64,000 nt of DNA, taken from assembly GCF_024436035.1 (NCBI RefSeq), contig NZ_JANFNG010000002.1, forward strand, positions 62,001-126,000, given 5' to 3'. The notes beneath the pieces were generated by a model. That model worked only from the letters and a program-made list of their open reading frames with translations, was not told where the DNA came from and did not search any database. Below, one piece after another: positions 34,875-43,079 of this stretch (within the stretch, counting starts at the first letter, position 1; each line of letters opens with the position of its first letter). This stretch comes from Streptomyces humicola (GTDB lineage: Bacteria > Actinomycetota > Actinomycetes > Streptomycetales > Streptomycetaceae). The position numbers were made by a program, and so were the translations under genes.

Positions 34875-35319
34875 CCGGCCCCTTCACGCTCGCGCAGGTC
34901 GACGAGTTGGTCACCCGCAGCCACGGCGACGGCATCACCGACCTCGCCGCGGCCGCGCTGATCGAGCACGACGCCAAGTTCCTGCTCGTCCGCACGGTGA
35001 TCCGGGATCTGGACACGCTACCGGCTTGGGGCCTTCCGGCCGGCCCGGTCCTGCCAGGGGAAACCGTGGTCGACGGCCTGCACCGCATCCTCGCGCAGAC
35101 CCTCGGCTACTCGGGCATCGAGATCACCGGCTTCCTCGGCCTCGTCGACGCCGACAACGGCACCCGCACCTTCGTCTTCTCGACCACCATGGACCAGCCC
35201 GACAGCCTCTGCTGGACCGGCGACATCCCGCACCGCTGGATCGACACCATCACCATCAGCGACCTGATCCCCGAGCTCAACCACTCCTTCGCGCCTACCA
35301 CGCGCTCGACTTCAGCTGA
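34871..35319 (+). CDS. Nudix-fold protein with degenerate Nudix box
   Basis: From ATG 34871 the sequence gives a Nudix-like fold: TDLAAAALIEHDAKFLLVRT, WGLPAGPVLPGETVVDGL, then HRILAQTLGY. The Nudix box GX5EX7REUXEEXGU keeps G, the first E and R, but the metal-binding REUXEE region reads RILAQT, so hydrolase activity is doubtful. The C-terminus appears frameshifted near 35291: adding one base gives AYHALDFS and a stop at 35317-35319, whereas the written frame runs on to 35494 in low-complexity sequence. It overlaps the zinc-finger gene, which suggests they once worked together. Confidence 0.55.
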
Positions 35320-35376
35320 CCCTCACCCATCACCAGGGCCCGGCGACCTTCGGTCGCCGGGCCGAAAGCGGCGTCG

Positions 35377-35856
35377 TCAGGCGGGTGATGCATCCGCGAC
35401 GGGGAGCCGTTCCGTTCCGCCGCCGAAGGGAAGGAAGACAGTGCGGCTGGCGAGGAACCAGGCGCCGTCGATCTTGCGGAAGATGTCCTCGTAGTGGCCA
35501 ACGTTCGCCGGGAGCCTGGGCTCGATCATTCCACCTGGGTAGCCATCGACCCGATATGTCGTCAGATACGAGATCGCCCGCGCTGTCGCCTCGGACTCCA
35601 CCGTGACCAGGATGTTCGTCATCAGACGGCGCGACAGCCTGTCCGCCGGGCGAGAGGCGAAATAGCCGCGCAGGGCCTCGCGCCCCTCGATGCGCCGGTC
35701 CCCGAAAGGCCAGTGCCAGACACCATCGGGCGTGAACAACTCGGCCACCGAACTCGGGTCGCCGAGGTCAAGGCGGTGGATGAAGTCCACAATGATGCGC
35801 TCGCAGGCGCGTTCCGCGAGCATCCGCTCGACCGGGGGCATGACCTTGTCGTCCAT
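35377..35856 (-). CDS. SnoaL-like/NTF2-fold protein
   Basis: A 159-residue protein of the SnoaL-like fold, which includes polyketide cyclases, isomerases and ring-hydroxylating dioxygenase-like small subunits. It reads ERIIVDFIHRLDLGDPSSVA, ELFTPDGVWHWPFG, GREALRGYFASRP and HYEDIFRKIDGAWFLASRTV, all typical. The ATG at 35856 follows a short AGGGG; an ATG at 35841 is possible. The duplicated segment copy B lies just upstream, so its original promoter may be lost. No partner genes are adjacent. Confidence 0.8.
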   Translation of the reverse strand: MDDKVMPPVERMLAERACERIIVDFIHRLDLGDPSSVAELFTPDGVWHWPFGDRRIEGREALRGYFASRPADRLSRRLMTNILVTVESEATARAISYLTTYRVDGYPGGMIEPRLPANVGHYEDIFRKIDGAWFLASRTVFLPFGGGTERLPVADASPA

Positions 35857-35908
35857 ACCCCTGTCTATCAGCCCTAACAGGTTCCAGAGCAACGGCTTTT
35901 CCGCACCA

Positions 35909-36064
35909 GCGAGGACGGGTAGTGAGCGGGCACCGCGCAAGTGGTATGTGCCGCAGATGCTCGAGCTGGCCCGGGACGGCTTCATCGAGCCACCTCCAGA
36001 AGCTGCTACATCACGCCTCCTTCAGCGTTCGTGGCACACGATCTGCGGTTTTTCGTCCACCGCG
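35909..36064. repeat. 156-bp duplicated segment, copy B
   Basis: Direct repeat of 32252-32407 with five mismatches. The left edge lies upstream of the SnoaL-like gene; the right edge joins the coding sequence of an IS630 transposase fragment exactly at its VDEKPQI motif. Confidence 0.9.
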
Positions 36065-36262
36065 TTCGCCAGCGGCGTCAGGTACAACCCCACCACGTCC
36101 CGGATCTTGTCGATCAGCAGCGGATCCGGGGAGATCTTGAAGGTCTCGGTCCGCCATGGCTCGAGGCCGAACGCCCGCCAGATGCGCAACACACTGCTCG
36201 GTGAGATCCCCACCCGCTTGGCCAGCTCCCGCTTCGACCAGTGCGTCGCACCTCCGGCACCT
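36065..36262 (-). pseudogene. IS630-family transposase fragment
   Basis: The frame reads THWSKRELAKRVGISPSSVL, then RIWRAFGLEPWRTETFKISP and IDKIRDVVGLYLTP. This is the helix-turn-helix and linker of IS630 transposases. It ends at LANAVDEKPQI, where the first catalytic Asp motif should continue. Upstream and downstream parts are missing. Confidence 0.85.
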
Positions 36263-36331
36263 CTTCCACGGTGCGTACCACTCCCGGCCCCGGGCGCCGT
36301 TCCCGCGCCCGGTGCCCACCGATCATCCGGG

Positions 36332-36997
36332 TCAGACCATGAATCCGACGTGACGTACCTCGAAGTAGGGCTCTGGGGGCGAGTCGATGTCGCCGGCGTA
36401 GTCCATCCACTCCACGTCCATGGCCTCGACGTCGCCGGTGGCCCAGGTGTCGATGAACGCCTCCCACCGTGCGGCGCTGGGCCGCATGGTGCGTTCCGAG
36501 GCGGTGTGGTGCTTGTCGGCGGCGACCTGCTGGGCACCTTGGGCCTGCGGGTGGACTTGCTCGCCAGTGATGGGGATGACGGTGATGGACCGGCCGCGCA
36601 TCCGTGTCCGTACCTGGGGGGCGACGGCCCCTCGGACCTCGGCCGACAGCGGGCGGCCGCGGGAGAAGCGGAGGTTGGAGCCGCGCAGCTGCCAGTAGGC
36701 GCGGTTGACGCGCTCCAGGTTGGCGCCGGACGGGCGGCTGCCTTCGCGGTGCCAGCGGCGCAGGGTGCTCTTCGGTACGCCTGCCGCGAGCAACGCCTCG
36801 TCACCGCCGGTGCGGGTGCCCAGGTACTTCAGCTGGCGGATGACGGAGGGTGAGTCGGCGCGGTCGGGGACGAGGCGTCCGGAGGCGAGTGCCTCGCGGA
36901 CCTGCGCGTCGAGGTTGGCGGCGAACTTCCTTCCGCCGCTGTCGGCGCCTCGGCCCCAGTTGCCCAGGTCTCCGCCGCTGCGTGGTGGGCGTGGCAT
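36332..36997 (-). CDS. Telomere terminal protein, Tpg/Tpc-like
   Basis: A 221-residue protein overlapping the upstream Tap-like gene by TGATG, so the two are co-translated. Terminal proteins are covalently bound to the 5' ends of linear Streptomyces replicons and prime end patching. It has a basic N-terminus, a helix-turn-helix near 70-105 (DEALLAAGVPKSTLRRWHRE), a middle region with SAEVRGAVAPQVRTRMRGRS, and an acidic C-terminus (DVEAMDVEWMDYAGDID). This order matches Tpg, though residue identity by eye is low, so it may belong to the SCP1-type Tpc class or a new one. The priming residue cannot be named. A degenerate copy of its 3' end lies at 17715-17935. Confidence 0.65.
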   Translation of the reverse strand: MPRPPRSGGDLGNWGRGADSGGRKFAANLDAQVREALASGRLVPDRADSPSVIRQLKYLGTRTGGDEALLAAGVPKSTLRRWHREGSRPSGANLERVNRAYWQLRGSNLRFSRGRPLSAEVRGAVAPQVRTRMRGRSITVIPITGEQVHPQAQGAQQVAADKHHTASERTMRPSAARWEAFIDTWATGDVEAMDVEWMDYAGDIDSPPEPYFEVRHVGFMV

Positions 36998-39309
36998 CAG
37001 TTACGCACCGCCCTTCCGCTCCACTCGTACGGCTCGCCCTTGACCTTGATCTCATTCAGGCTCGTGCCCTGGACGAAGACCGGCTTGCCGTCCAGGCGCG
37101 TGCCGAAGACGTCCTCGACGCCTCCGGCCAGGTGGAGTTCGTCGGTGCCCCCGGCGTAGGCAACGATCAGCCCTGCCCTGTGTGCCCGGATCGCCTTGCG
37201 CCACAGATTGGCAAACGCGTGGCCGCGGATGATGTGCTCCCAATCGGGACGCTTGATGTGGTGGTTGGCGCCCGAGTCGCCGATCGTCGAGACGAGGACC
37301 GCGTACATTTTCGCGACGTAGGTTTTGGTGAGCGCGTCGCCGTCGGCGATGGCCCGCGAGCGGGCGTCCCGCAGGATACCCACAAGGATCTTGAACAGGT
37401 TGTCCGTTCCCTTCGCCACATACGCCTCACGGATGCGCGGCAGCTCCTCGAGCAGGCCGGCGTTCTTGGCGTCCTTCAATTTGGCATACACCGAGGTGGG
37501 CACCCAGAGTCGTCCTGCGGTCTCCCGGTCGTCGCCGAGCGGGTGCGGCAGATGCGCGTGCGGCCACTTGGGTTGGTCGATCAGCACGATGCCGGCGAGG
37601 TTGACCCCGCGGCCGTAAGCGTCGGGGTTCTCCCACGACCACTCGCGGCCCTTGGGATCGGTGACGACCGGATTGTGGGTGATCGAGCGCACCGGCAGGG
37701 CTGCGGCGCCGAGGGCGGACAGGTAGGCGCCGTTCACGTCGAGCGGCGTCACGGTCTGCCTGATCAGTTCCTTGGCGGGGTTGGTGTACTTCGGGCGTGC
37801 TTCCCACACCTCGTCAGCGTTGCCGCGGCGCTTGCGGATCAGCGGGTCGGGAAGCTCTGGGTAGGCGGTGGGTTCATAGCGGCCGCCGACACGGGTTGCA
37901 TCCCACAGCTCCATCACGTCCTCAATCGACTGCCCCGCCTTGTTGGGCTCACCAGCGAGGTAGACAAGGGCCGCGTCCCGATCGCCGCCATGCGACTCCA
38001 GGGCGCTGGCGACGCGGTCGGGGATGAAGGAGACCAGGTCGGGCCGCTCGGCTGTGTTGCGGCGCGGGGGCCTTGCCGGCGGCGTCGACGCGGCGGGGGG
38101 CTCGTCCGGTTCGGCGGGAGGGTTGCCTGGTAGCGGGGGTGCAGGGGCGGGCGTGTGGGCAGCAGTGGTGGTGGTGCTGGAGGGCGGCTGTTCGCCGGGG
38201 TCGGCGAACCGGGCGTGGGCCAAGTCGGCGCGCAGCATGATCGTCGCCACCTGGCCGAAGTCGCGTTCGGCGATGGTGACTTCGGCCACCTGATCGCTGC
38301 GGACCAGGGTCAAGGTCACGTCAGCATTGAGTGTGCCAATCACGTTCGGGTCGTCGGTGTCCACGGCGGCCAGGACGGGCACCTGCTGGGTGCGGGCGAG
38401 GTGTGCCAGAGTACGGGCGGCTGCGGGCAGGACGGGGCCGGACAGGGGGACTTGGGGGTCATGGAGGTGTTGGAGGCGGTCCACCACGATCAGCGCCAGG
38501 TGCTCCACGTCCGGGGCGGTAGCGGCGATCGCCTCGGCGGTCAGGTCGCCTCCGTCATCGATGTGCAGCGCAGCCTGGGACAGGCGAGCGGTCGCCTCGG
38601 CGACCGCCACGTGCTCGCTCGCCGTCAAGGCACCGGCGCGTAGGCGACGGTAATCGGCACCCGCCTCAGCGGCGATCACTCTGGCCGCGACGTCGGCGCG
38701 GGTCAGTCCCGAGGCCGCGTACAGCACCGGCTTACCGTCCTCGAGCGCTACCTGGCGGGCCGCTGCCGCGGCAAGCAAGCTTCCTCCGGCCCCTGGCGCA
38801 GCGGCGATCAACACCAACCGGCCAGGCAACAGCCCTCCGGTGGCGGCATCCAGCCCATCCAGGCCGAAACTGACGCCGACCGTGGTGTCCGGGCCGAGGA
38901 AGTCGCCCATCACGTCGCTGAGTGTGGCCAGCGCCCGCCCAGAGGCGGCCGGGGATGCGGCGGCGGGGGCAGGCGTGCTGTGGTCTGTCTCGATGGCCGT
39001 GGCGGGAAGCAGGACCGCGACCGGAGTCCGGCGGCGTCGCAGGACTTGCGGTTCCCCCCCGGCTGCAGCATCGACCAGCTCCCCCAGCTTCTTTCGTGCC
39101 TCAGTCACCGGCAACGACGGCAGCGCTGCTACGTGTTGTTCTCCCAAGCGGACCAGCGGCGCCAGTACGGCGGTGCGGGAGCCTCGCGCGATCAGCGTGA
39201 CCGTGCCCGTCTCCGCGGCCCCCACCAGCTGGTACAGCGCCTTACGCGCATCCTCGATCAGCAACACTTCTGCGGCCCGTGACGCCTGGCCCGGCTCCTG
39301 CTCAGACAA
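36997..39309 (-). CDS. Telomere-associated protein, Tap/Tac-like, with Phd-like and DnaB-like N-terminal domains
   Basis: A 770-residue multidomain protein. Residues about 12-55 and 63-102 look like two Phd/YefM antitoxin-like units (LPVTEARKKLGELVDAAAGG, PVAVLLP). Residues about 140-370 resemble the DnaB/RecA core, but the P-loop is AAPGAGGSLL (170-179), with Gly where the essential Lys belongs; LALIVVDRLQ (271-280) matches Walker B. A Pro-rich linker (371-420) follows. The C-terminal 300 residues align with Streptomyces Tap: TPLDVNGAYLSAL (521-533), a conserved YVAKMYAVLV segment (664-673) and AYAGGTDELHL (717-727), in the order of family B polymerase motifs A, B and C. Tap and Tac are reported to add deoxynucleotides to terminal proteins. 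The gene directly precedes and overlaps the terminal-protein gene. Confidence 0.68.
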   Translation of the reverse strand: MSEQEPGQASRAAEVLLIEDARKALYQLVGAAETGTVTLIARGSRTAVLAPLVRLGEQHVAALPSLPVTEARKKLGELVDAAAGGEPQVLRRRRTPVAVLLPATAIETDHSTPAPAAASPAASGRALATLSDVMGDFLGPDTTVGVSFGLDGLDAATGGLLPGRLVLIAAAPGAGGSLLAAAAARQVALEDGKPVLYAASGLTRADVAARVIAAEAGADYRRLRAGALTASEHVAVAEATARLSQAALHIDDGGDLTAEAIAATAPDVEHLALIVVDRLQHLHDPQVPLSGPVLPAAARTLAHLARTQQVPVLAAVDTDDPNVIGTLNADVTLTLVRSDQVAEVTIAERDFGQVATIMLRADLAHARFADPGEQPPSSTTTTAAHTPAPAPPLPGNPPAEPDEPPAASTPPARPPRRNTAERPDLVSFIPDRVASALESHGGDRDAALVYLAGEPNKAGQSIEDVMELWDATRVGGRYEPTAYPELPDPLIRKRRGNADEVWEARPKYTNPAKELIRQTVTPLDVNGAYLSALGAAALPVRSITHNPVVTDPKGREWSWENPDAYGRGVNLAGIVLIDQPKWPHAHLPHPLGDDRETAGRLWVPTSVYAKLKDAKNAGLLEELPRIREAYVAKGTDNLFKILVGILRDARSRAIADGDALTKTYVAKMYAVLVSTIGDSGANHHIKRPDWEHIIRGHAFANLWRKAIRAHRAGLIVAYAGGTDELHLAGGVEDVFGTRLDGKPVFVQGTSLNEIKVKGEPYEWSGRAVRN

Positions 39310-39336
39310 TCCGTCACTCCCCTATCCCACAAAGAC

Positions 39337-39420
39337 ACGTAAGGGCGTGCGAGCTATTCGTCAGGACTCTAGCATGCAATACGTAAGGATGGAGGGTACG
39401 TCGCCGCGCGATACGTAAGG
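39337..39420. promoter_or_regulatory. Three ACGTAAGG direct repeats upstream of the telomere operon
   Basis: ACGTAAGG occurs at 39337-39344, 39381-39388 and 39413-39420, two of them as ATACGTAAGG. They lie within 112 bases of the Tap-like start at 39309. They may be operators for autoregulation by the Phd-like domains or iterons for replication proteins. Confidence 0.6.
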
Positions 39421-39711
39421 GCCAGGTGCGGCGGCAGAGCACGCGAGCTGGCCCGCGAACCGCGAGAGGCGACACCACCTGGTTGTCGGCTCACGTCCAG
39501 CTCGGACGGGCCCACTCACATCAGCTGCCAGGCCATGCGTACCTCGCCGATGAGGAGATGCGCGCTGTGTGCAGACACGGCGAGTTCCTGCCGAGCGCGG
39601 GCCCGGCGGTCCAGGTCACCGCCGCGCGCCCGGGACTGCTCGTTGCGCGGGGTGAAGTCGTCTCCCCGAAGATGTCCAACGAGTGAAAAGGCCGGTGGTC
39701 TTCATGCATGA
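39421..39711. other. Intergenic stretch without a supported gene
   Basis: A plus-strand frame at 39426-39686 has no match or ribosome site. Nothing else was recognised before the mobile element at 39712. Confidence 0.4.
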
Positions 39712-40350
39712 GAAGCCGTTGTCGTACCGAACGTGATCGTTGCGTTTCTGCTGGTCAGGCATGAACTCGGTGATTTCGCGGGAGAGATGACGCGTGGCGT
39801 CGTCTCGTCCGTGGAGGTTGCGGGTGCCGTCGGTGGTTGGACTGCTGGAGGAGCGCGAGCTGGTTGCCCGCCAGCGGGTGGAGGAACTGCGCGAGGAAGC
39901 GGACCGGATCCAGGCCGCGCTTCAGGAGGCGGAGACCGACTGGGAGCGGTGGGTGATCGCCCGGGAGCGGGTCGATCAGGTCCTGGCCGCGCCGTGTGAG
40001 GTGGGGCCTGGGCAGGCGACCGGGGCCGCGACGACGGCTGCGCCAAAGTCGCGCACTGGTGCTGTACCCGGGTCGGTGGTGCCGGTGCGGCGCGAAGGGC
40101 TCGAGGTAGCCGTGCTGGCCGTGGACTACCAGCGGATCACGAACATCGTGGCCGACCACGAACGGACCGCTGCTGGTCCGGTCAGCTGCCAGCAGATCGC
40201 CGACGCACTGGGGCTCGATCCGGTCCCGGCGAAGGTCGAAGGGGTGCGGTCGAAGGCGAAACGCCTGGTGCAGCGGGGGTGGTTCCGCGATCACTCGATC
40301 GGGACTCCCGTTCGATCAACAAGCCCCGTGATCGGTACGACAACGGCTTC
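39712..40350. mobile_element. 639-bp transposase-less IS5-like element (MITE-like derivative)
   Basis: Perfect 19-bp terminal inverted repeats, GAAGCCGTTGTCGTACCGA at 39712-39730 and its complement at 40332-40350, extended to 22 bp by flanking TGA/TCA. The ends match those of the element at 29264-30390, and both right ends carry a conserved inner motif ACTCCCGTTCGA. It contains only the coiled-coil/winged-helix gene. The transposase segment present in the first element has been deleted between about 40290 and the right-end motif. Flanking trinucleotides (TGA left, TCA right) both fit TNA but differ, so a clean target duplication is not shown. Confidence 0.85.
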
Positions 40351-40567
40351 TCAGATCGCTCATCACTCCCCCTCCCCCACACATGATCAGCGGCAGCAGG
40401 CTAACAGCCCAAGCACCACCAACCCACCCCGGTCGGCGGGCTTCGGCGTCGTCGATCGGGCCGGGCCTCTGTTCACCGGCGTCATCTTCCTTGCCGATCG
40501 GCTTGGGTTCGGTGAAGTCGTCGATGCGCGCCGCCGGACTACCTCAATGCGATGGGAGCGGGTGTGA
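39794..40567 (+). CDS. Element-borne coiled-coil/winged-helix protein, second copy, with run-on end
   Basis: A GTG at 39794, after GGAGAG, opens a frame that starts like the first element's protein (VPSVVGLLEERELVARQRVE, then EELREEADRIQAALQEAE). The conserved LAVDYQRITNIVADH block and CQQIADALGLDPVPAKVEGV-RSKAKRLVQRGW domain follow. After GWFRD the sequence runs through the right end of the element and on to 40567, even overlapping the 3' end of the next gene. The last 75 or so residues are therefore unrelated read-through. Function is unknown. Confidence 0.7.
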   Translation: MASSRPWRLRVPSVVGLLEERELVARQRVEELREEADRIQAALQEAETDWERWVIARERVDQVLAAPCEVGPGQATGAATTAAPKSRTGAVPGSVVPVRREGLEVAVLAVDYQRITNIVADHERTAAGPVSCQQIADALGLDPVPAKVEGVRSKAKRLVQRGWFRDHSIGTPVRSTSPVIGTTTASQIAHHSPSPTHDQRQQANSPSTTNPPRSAGFGVVDRAGPLFTGVIFLADRLGFGEVVDARRRTTSMRWERV

Positions 40568-41468
40568 GGAAGAGTTCGGAAAGCAGCTCGTACGAGCGCA
40601 GTCGGTCAGTGGGGTGGTGGGTGATGGTATTGATCACGAGTTCGTCCACACCGTAGGTTTGCGCAAGGGTGTTGAGGGCGGTGTGAACCTGTTCCGGCTC
40701 TCCGACGATGACGGCTCGTCGATTGTGGGCGGCCCGTTGCGCTTCGTCGCCTGTCCAGCGGTGGGCACGGGCGGCCGAGGGAGAGGGAATTGGCTCGTCG
40801 TGCCCCAGATCCTTGCGGCTGCGCCATAGCAGGTAGGAAGTGGCTAGCTCGGCAGCTTTGGCCTCGGTGTCGGCGGTGATGACGCGGACGGCCAGGGAGG
40901 CACCGATGGGGTCGTTGCTGCGAGCACCTCGTCGCAAGGCGTCGAAGGCGGCGCCGCCCAGACGCGGGTTGAGGAAGTGGGCGTAAGAGAAGTGCGTGCC
41001 GAGTTCGGCCGCCAGTCCGGCGGAGCTGGTACCTGCGCCGAGCAGCCACACAGGGGGCGGCGTGTATCCGTCGCAGGGTTTGGCCAAGTGGTGTAGGAGG
41101 TCCCGCACCTGTTCGGGGAAGTGGTCGGCGATGCCGCCCGCACGACCGATACCGAGATCGACGCGACCTGGGTGCAGGTAGGTAAGGAGCCGGAAGTCCT
41201 CGGCAACTTTGAGGGCCGAATAGCGAGGCAGCAATACCCCGCCAGTGCCGACACGCAGGTTCTGAGTGCGATCAAGGAGGGTGGCGGCGAGTATCTCGGG
41301 CGATGTTCCGGCAAAGCTGGGTGAGTTGTGGTGCTCGGCGACCCAGTAACGGTGGTACCCGAGAGTGTCTGCGACGCGGGCGAGGTCGAGGGTGGCGGCG
41401 AGGGCGTGGGCTGGTGTCGCACCTGCGGGGATCGGCGACTGGTCCAGGATCGAAAGCCGCAGGTTCAT
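40539..41468 (-). CDS. LLM-class flavin-dependent oxidoreductase
   Basis: A 309-residue luciferase-like TIM-barrel flavoprotein using FMN or F420. The ATG at 41468 has GAGGAG eight bases upstream and overlaps the preceding gene by ATGA. It starts with LRLSILDQSPIPAGATPAHA, the YddE/YhbW-type subgroup start, and includes RYWVAEHHNSPSFAGTSPEI, LRVGTGGVLLPRYSALKVAE and VDLGIGRAGG. Last in a three-gene operon with a hypothetical protein and an HSL-type hydrolase. Substrate unknown; oxidation or Baeyer-Villiger-type chemistry in a tailoring or catabolic route is likely. Confidence 0.93.
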   Translation of the reverse strand: MNLRLSILDQSPIPAGATPAHALAATLDLARVADTLGYHRYWVAEHHNSPSFAGTSPEILAATLLDRTQNLRVGTGGVLLPRYSALKVAEDFRLLTYLHPGRVDLGIGRAGGIADHFPEQVRDLLHHLAKPCDGYTPPPVWLLGAGTSSAGLAAELGTHFSYAHFLNPRLGGAAFDALRRGARSNDPIGASLAVRVITADTEAKAAELATSYLLWRSRKDLGHDEPIPSPSAARAHRWTGDEAQRAAHNRRAVIVGEPEQVHTALNTLAQTYGVDELVINTITHHPTDRLRSYELLSELFLTPAPIALR

Positions 41469-41995
41469 CGGTCGGCTCCTCGCACGGTAGCGGGGATGAT
41501 GCGATAGTCGCGCTGGAAGACCAGGTTGTGCAGGTCGGCAGCGGCGATGGCACGCAGGGTGGGCAGTTCGGCGGCTGCCTGCTCGGGGGTGGAGACGTTC
41601 AGGGGCCATTGGCCGACGGTCGCGCCCTGCAAGTGGGGGTGGTGAAAGCCGGCTCCGTAGAAGGCGTGGATGGTGATCGGCGCGATGCCGGTGTTGCGCT
41701 GCTCGGGCCAGGTGAGTGCCCAGATCGCGTCGAGTCCGCCATCGCGCGAGCGGCGAACGCCTGTGGCGGTGATCTCGCCACTGCCCAGCAGGAGATGGCT
41801 GCCGATATCCTCCAGGGCTTCGCGGGCGTACGGGTCAAGGAGCGGGACAGTGTCGCGGAATGCGCGCTCCTTGCCCTGTCGGGAGGCGGAGCCGCCGTGG
41901 GTGCCGTCGCGAAGGTCGGCGAAGTGCCGCAGGAGTGCTTCGGTGCTGGTCGGGGCGGTGGAGGCAGACAGGCCTGTGTGACCGTAGTTGCTCAT
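41465..41995 (-). CDS. Hypothetical protein coupled to the LLM oxidoreductase
   Basis: A 176-residue protein of unrecognised family. The start at 41995 and the ATGA overlap with the next gene support it. It is rich in His and aromatic residues in its second half (HAFYGAGFHHPHLQGATVGQ), followed by AAELPTLRAIAAADLHNLVF. The core could be a small mixed alpha/beta fold with a metal or ligand site, but no motif allows assignment. Close coupling to the flavoenzyme suggests a shared substrate. Confidence 0.75.
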   Translation of the reverse strand: MSNYGHTGLSASTAPTSTEALLRHFADLRDGTHGGSASRQGKERAFRDTVPLLDPYAREALEDIGSHLLLGSGEITATGVRRSRDGGLDAIWALTWPEQRNTGIAPITIHAFYGAGFHHPHLQGATVGQWPLNVSTPEQAAAELPTLRAIAAADLHNLVFQRDYRIIPATVRGADR

Positions 41996-42024
41996 GTGTT
42001 TTTCCTGGTGAGGCAGCTGGGGAT

Positions 42025-42867
42025 TCAGCGGTGTGAGGTGATGGCGAGCAGGTGATGCCGCAAGGTGGTGCCGAGCCAGCGGTGAAGCGGGCTGGCTTGC
42101 GGCTGACCGCTCGTGGCGTCCGAGTTGTTGGGGTGGAGGAAGGCTCCGTGTTGCAGTTCCGGGAACACGCGTAGTTCGACGTGATTGCCGTCCGCTCGCA
42201 GGCGTCGTGCGTAGAGGCGAACATCATCCGAGACGGGATCAAGCTTTCCGACGGCGAGGATCGCGGGGGCCATGCCGGTGAGATCTTCGGCGTGAAGTGG
42301 TGTGCTGTACAGGCCGGAGGCAGTGCCCGGCGGGATCTGTGCGAGGTAGTCCTGCCATGCGGCGATCATCCATGCCCGTGTGGGGAAGCTGTCCGGGGTA
42401 CGGGTGTAGGACGGTGCCTGGCACTGCGGGTCCAGCGGTGGGTAGGCGAGCACCTGGGCCGCGAGCGGCCGCTGCTGATCACGCCATGCCAACGCGGCGC
42501 ATGCGGCGAGGGTCCCTCCCGCGCTGTCGCCGCCGACGGCAACCGGGGTGTGTGGATTTTCGCAGGCAGCCTGGGTCTGTGCCCATTCCAAGGCGGCTAT
42601 GACATCGGCGAGGGCAGCCGGATGACGGTGTCGCGGAGCCAGGCGGTAGTCGACGCTGACCAGGGTGCATGAGGCGGCCAGGGCAAGGGCCGCGCACGCC
42701 TGATGCCAGTCAGCAGCCGAACCTGCACGCCAGCTTCCGCCGTGTGCCCATACCAACCAGCCGTAGTTCTTGGAGTCCGGGTGGTAGATGCGGACGGGCA
42801 CGCGATGCTGGCCGGGCACAGTGGTGGACTCCCACCGCACGGTATCTGTGTGTCTGAACTCGGGCAT
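42025..42867 (-). CDS. Alpha/beta-hydrolase, hormone-sensitive-lipase type
   Basis: A 280-residue esterase of the HSL family. The ATG at 42867 has AAGGAA six bases upstream. The oxyanion motif is His42-Gly-Gly44 (WAHGGSW), the nucleophile Ser115 in GGDSAGG, with Asp210 (GKLDPVSD) and His240 (ELQHGAFL) completing the triad. It is the first gene of the operon with the hypothetical protein and LLM oxidoreductase. Substrate unknown; such enzymes cleave short acyl esters or lactones, which would pair logically with an oxygenase-type flavoprotein. Confidence 0.93.
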   Translation of the reverse strand: MPEFRHTDTVRWESTTVPGQHRVPVRIYHPDSKNYGWLVWAHGGSWRAGSAADWHQACAALALAASCTLVSVDYRLAPRHRHPAALADVIAALEWAQTQAACENPHTPVAVGGDSAGGTLAACAALAWRDQQRPLAAQVLAYPPLDPQCQAPSYTRTPDSFPTRAWMIAAWQDYLAQIPPGTASGLYSTPLHAEDLTGMAPAILAVGKLDPVSDDVRLYARRLRADGNHVELRVFPELQHGAFLHPNNSDATSGQPQASPLHRWLGTTLRHHLLAITSHR

Positions 42868-43079
42868 CACTGTTCCTTGCTGTCGGCGCTGCGGGCGTCG
42901 GCGGGGCAGTCGGGGCACGGCAAAGTCCCGCTTGGCAGGAGCGGTCAGCGAGCAGTTCCTGAGCATCGCCATTGGCTGCGCGGCATGAACGCGGAGCAGG
43001 CTCCGGTGAAGGCTCTGACTGAGAATGCGCGGTTGCGACCTGTGATGGTGCGCCCGCCGCCCTCAGGTCTTGTGTACGG

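Noticed and set aside
36850-38133. Plus-strand frame of 427 codons
   Set aside because: Antisense to the Tap-like gene; no recognisable domain.
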